Positions 61,389 to 64,000 of a stretch of 64,000 bases of DNA are shown one piece after another. Source of the DNA: FEN-1279 sp964501535. Its GTDB lineage: Bacteria > Bacteroidota > Ignavibacteria > Tepidaquicellales > Tepidaquicellaceae. Made by a program: the position numbers and the translations under genes. The notes beneath the pieces are model-generated. The model was not told where the DNA came from. It made no database searches and saw only the letters and a program-made list of their open reading frames with translations. The stretch's first letter is position 1, and each line of letters begins with the position of its first letter. The DNA lies in NCBI GenBank assembly GCA_964501535.1, contig CAZCSV010000005.1:124001-188000 (forward strand). The letters are read 5' to 3'.

Positions 61389-63964
61389 ACAAGAAAATGA
61401 AATCGCGGCTTTCCGAAGAGAATAAATCGAGGGAAAGCAGGAAGAGAAAGGCGAAGGAAGAGGAGGAATTTGCAATTCCCGAGACCTTTAAGAAGAAGTT
61501 GATAGGGTTTTTGCTTTTTCTCATCGGTATTTTATTTTTCTTTGCGATAATTTCATATTCAGATAAAGACCAGGTATTACTCGAGCACATAGGATTTTTC
61601 GATTTCTTCCGCAAGGAAACATATTCATCGCAGTATGTAATCAACAACTGGCTGGGCATAGCGGGAGCATTCACATCAAATGTTTTCGTGAATAATATAT
61701 TCGGGTACTATTCGTTAATTATATCGATAGTAATCTGCATAGTCGGATATACAATTTTCAGGGGCAAAGCACTATACCGTGCGGTGACATTCGGTATTTA
61801 TTCGATTTTGATGATGGTGATTCTTGCTTCCGCGACGGGATTACTGAGATTATTTCTTGGCAGGGATTCGATATCGACCAAAGTCAGCGGTGTAGCGGGT
61901 GATTTTTTAGGAAATGTATTTTACAAATTTATGGGCAGTGTCGGTTCATCGATATTTCTTGTTCTCTTATTTGCTCTGACAGCATTTCTTCTATTCGACA
62001 GCAACATATTAAAGACTCTGGCGAGGTTAAAAATATTTTTTGAAAAGATAAAGGAAAAATTCAGGAAAGAGAAAGACGAGCTGAAGGTAAAGGAAGAAAA
62101 GAAACAGGAACTGAAAGAATCCGTGAACCAGCTCGACAGTGAGATTGCAGAAGCTCTAAAGAAGGAGCGGGAAAGAATTCAGAAGCTGAAGACACTGAAG
62201 GAATTTGACGAAACAGACCCGATGATAAAAGAAACGGAAATAAAGCGGCCGGATTCGAAAGCAGAGAAGCATATTAAGAAAGAGTCTGAGCCGATAGTTC
62301 CTCCTGCTGTGGAAAAACCTATCGACGAAAAGACAAGGAAAGAGAAGCCGAAGAAGGAAATAGAGTCCCTGCTGGTAAAAGAGGAAAAAAAGGAAGAGAT
62401 TTCCGAGATAGATATCAATCCCGAAAACTCTAACGAACTTGATGATATTGAGAGCAAGCAGGAAGATGATTTTGTGGAGGAAACGCTTGAGGATTACACT
62501 CAACCTCCTCTCGATTTGCTCGATGAACCAACGAAGGAAGAATTCGAAGTGATTTCAGACGAGGAAGTAAATCAAAACGGAAAACTGCTTCAGGAGAAAC
62601 TCTTAAAATTCGGAATTGAAATAGAGAAAGTTTTTGCAACACCGGGACCGGTTGTAACGCTTTACGAGCTGATACCTTCGCCGGAAGTAAAGCTTTCCAA
62701 GATAGAATCGTTGCAGGATGATATTGCGCTCGCATTGAAGGCAAAGGGAATCAGGATGATAATCCCGATGCCCGGAAAAGGCACGGTAGGCGTGGAGATT
62801 CCGAACAGCAAGTCGCAGATTGTGAGGATAAAGACAGTAATAAACTCGGATGAATACAAATCGAGCACGAAGAGGCTGACAGCGGCTTTCGGGAAATTAA
62901 TCGACGGTAAGATTTTTGTAGATGACCTTGCGAAAATGCCGCACATTTTAATAGCGGGTGCAACGGGTTCGGGAAAGAGCGTTGGGATAAACACAATAAT
63001 TGCGGGACTGCTGTATAAAATGCATCCATCGGATTTAAAGTTCGTGATGATAGACCCGAAGAAAATAGAACTGAGTTTATATTCGAAGTTAAGAAAACAT
63101 TTTATTGCTACTACTACGGATATCAACGAAAGCATTGTAACGAGTTCGGCGAATGCTGTTTCGGTTTTGAAGAGCGTAGAAATCGAAATGGAGCAGAGAT
63201 ACGATAAGCTTGCAAATGCGGGAGTCCGTGATATTAAAGCATACAACGAAAAATATGCAATGGGTAAGCTGAAAAACACTGAAGCCATAAGGCACAGAAA
63301 GATGCCTTATATAGTGGTAATCATAGATGAGCTTGCTGATTTGATGATTACGGCAAAGCGTGATATCGAGGACCCGATTACGCGTATTGCACAGATGGCG
63401 AGAGCTGTAGGAATACATTTGATACTCGCTACTCAAAGACCTTCTGTTGATGTTATCACGGGTGTGATTAAAGCAAACTTCCCCGTGAGGATAGCATATC
63501 AGGTTGCATCTAAAATTGATTCGAGAACCATACTCGATGGTTCGGGTGCCGACCAGCTTTTAAGAAACGGCGACATGCTTTATCTGTCTTCATCTTTCCA
63601 AAAACCAATCAGAATCCAGAATGCATATATCTCGACTGAGGAGTGCGAGAGACTTGTCGAACATATAGGAAATCAAAAAGGATTTTCAAAACCGTATTTA
63701 TTACCATCCTTAATCGAAAAAAGAGTCGGAGCTAATGCATACGATGGTGACAGGGATGATATGTTCGAAGAAGCCGCACGGCTTGTGTTAAAACTCCAGC
63801 AATGTTCGACTTCTACACTCCAAAGACGTCTGAAACTCGGCTATGCAAGAGCGGCTAGAATAGTTGACCAGATGGAAGTCGCGGGAATCGTCGGTCCCAA
63901 CCAGGGAGCCAAAGGAAGAGAAATACTGATTACGGAAGATGATCTGGAAGATTTGCTGTCGTGA
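61385..63964 (+). CDS. ftsK: DNA translocase FtsK/SpoIIIE
   Basis: An 859-residue DNA pump at the division septum. Four transmembrane helices (about 37-57, 89-112, 128-150, 185-205), a long Lys/Glu-rich linker (about 220-400), the RecA-like motor with Walker A IAGATGSGKS (about 523-532) and Walker B VVIIDELADLM, and a C-terminal gamma winged helix (STLQRRLKLGYARAARIVDQ) that reads KOPS-like sequences. It begins 4 bp inside the comB-like gene. Confidence 0.96.
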   Translation: MNKKMKSRLSEENKSRESRKRKAKEEEEFAIPETFKKKLIGFLLFLIGILFFFAIISYSDKDQVLLEHIGFFDFFRKETYSSQYVINNWLGIAGAFTSNVFVNNIFGYYSLIISIVICIVGYTIFRGKALYRAVTFGIYSILMMVILASATGLLRLFLGRDSISTKVSGVAGDFLGNVFYKFMGSVGSSIFLVLLFALTAFLLFDSNILKTLARLKIFFEKIKEKFRKEKDELKVKEEKKQELKESVNQLDSEIAEALKKERERIQKLKTLKEFDETDPMIKETEIKRPDSKAEKHIKKESEPIVPPAVEKPIDEKTRKEKPKKEIESLLVKEEKKEEISEIDINPENSNELDDIESKQEDDFVEETLEDYTQPPLDLLDEPTKEEFEVISDEEVNQNGKLLQEKLLKFGIEIEKVFATPGPVVTLYELIPSPEVKLSKIESLQDDIALALKAKGIRMIIPMPGKGTVGVEIPNSKSQIVRIKTVINSDEYKSSTKRLTAAFGKLIDGKIFVDDLAKMPHILIAGATGSGKSVGINTIIAGLLYKMHPSDLKFVMIDPKKIELSLYSKLRKHFIATTTDINESIVTSSANAVSVLKSVEIEMEQRYDKLANAGVRDIKAYNEKYAMGKLKNTEAIRHRKMPYIVVIIDELADLMITAKRDIEDPITRIAQMARAVGIHLILATQRPSVDVITGVIKANFPVRIAYQVASKIDSRTILDGSGADQLLRNGDMLYLSSSFQKPIRIQNAYISTEECERLVEHIGNQKGFSKPYLLPSLIEKRVGANAYDGDRDDMFEEAARLVLKLQQCSTSTLQRRLKLGYARAARIVDQMEVAGIVGPNQGAKGREILITEDDLEDLLS

Positions 63965-64000
63965 GAGAAAATTTAATTAAATATCTTGATTCTTTTTGCA

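Noticed and set aside
62662..63288. 208-codon minus-strand frame opposite ftsK
   Set aside because: Antisense to the FtsK motor domain; no independent support.

Overview
The window looks like a chromosomal scaffold from a Gram-negative, AT-rich member of the Bacteroidota/Ignavibacteriota side of the tree, most likely an Ignavibacteria-type bacterium. Pointers are a type IX secretion C-terminal signal containing YPNPFNPST (13441-15078), a TonB-dependent receptor with a carboxypeptidase-regulatory domain, KdsA (so Kdo-containing lipopolysaccharide), BshB1 (bacillithiol), a DivIVA-domain protein and many non-ATG starts with few Shine-Dalgarno sites. A run of 10 Ns at 54626-54635 marks it as assembled draft or metagenomic sequence. 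No rRNA, tRNA or CRISPR array was seen.

Layout. 1-2671: the start of a proline dehydrogenase gene (minus strand), then a PstS phosphate-binding lipoprotein and an outer-membrane porin behind three direct repeats spaced 11 bp. 3675-10337: a tightly packed seven-gene surface-sugar operon (glycosyltransferase, SpsF-type cytidylyltransferase, split transketolase, class III aminotransferase, SDR, NeuB/SpsE-type synthase), AT-richer than its flanks. 10390-15078: the same 11-bp repeat array precedes a TonB-dependent receptor and a type IX-secreted protein, suggesting a shared phosphate-type regulon. 15158-32493: mostly housekeeping genes (leuS, HIT protein, bshB1, ybaB, recR, ligA, trmH-like, kdsA), with a minus-strand run yggS-divIVA-PNP-PNP paralogue-L,D-transpeptidase and a pair of small paralogous lipoproteins. 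32588-38724: S9 peptidase, omega-amidase-like hydrolase, a secreted Trp-rich repeat protein and a sodium/solute symporter.

38741-40663 is an AT-rich insertion-like module. At least six REP-like palindromes sharing GTTGG/CCAAC arms surround a REP-associated Y1 transposase (RAYT) and a PD-(D/E)XK nuclease-like gene. 40706-51477 returns to ordinary genes: a potassium channel, a membrane-embedded spermidine-synthase-like protein, two phosphofructokinases with different phosphoryl-donor signatures, two transporters, an epimerase and a two-component system.

51478-58414 is a very AT-rich accessory island on the minus strand: repeat-filled intergenic DNA, a WG-repeat protein whose signal peptide carries an in-frame TAG, a short gene with an in-frame TGA, a membrane TPR-like gene broken by the N gap, a BNR/Ycf48-like secreted protein, a protein with a GldM-like N-terminus and a NYN-domain nuclease-like protein behind a hairpin with a T tract. 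58582-63964 is again housekeeping (transaldolase, gcvT, comB-like, ftsK).

The strongest leads for something undescribed are the ulosonic-acid-type operon, the REP/RAYT/nuclease module, the shared 11-bp operator repeats and the accessory island.
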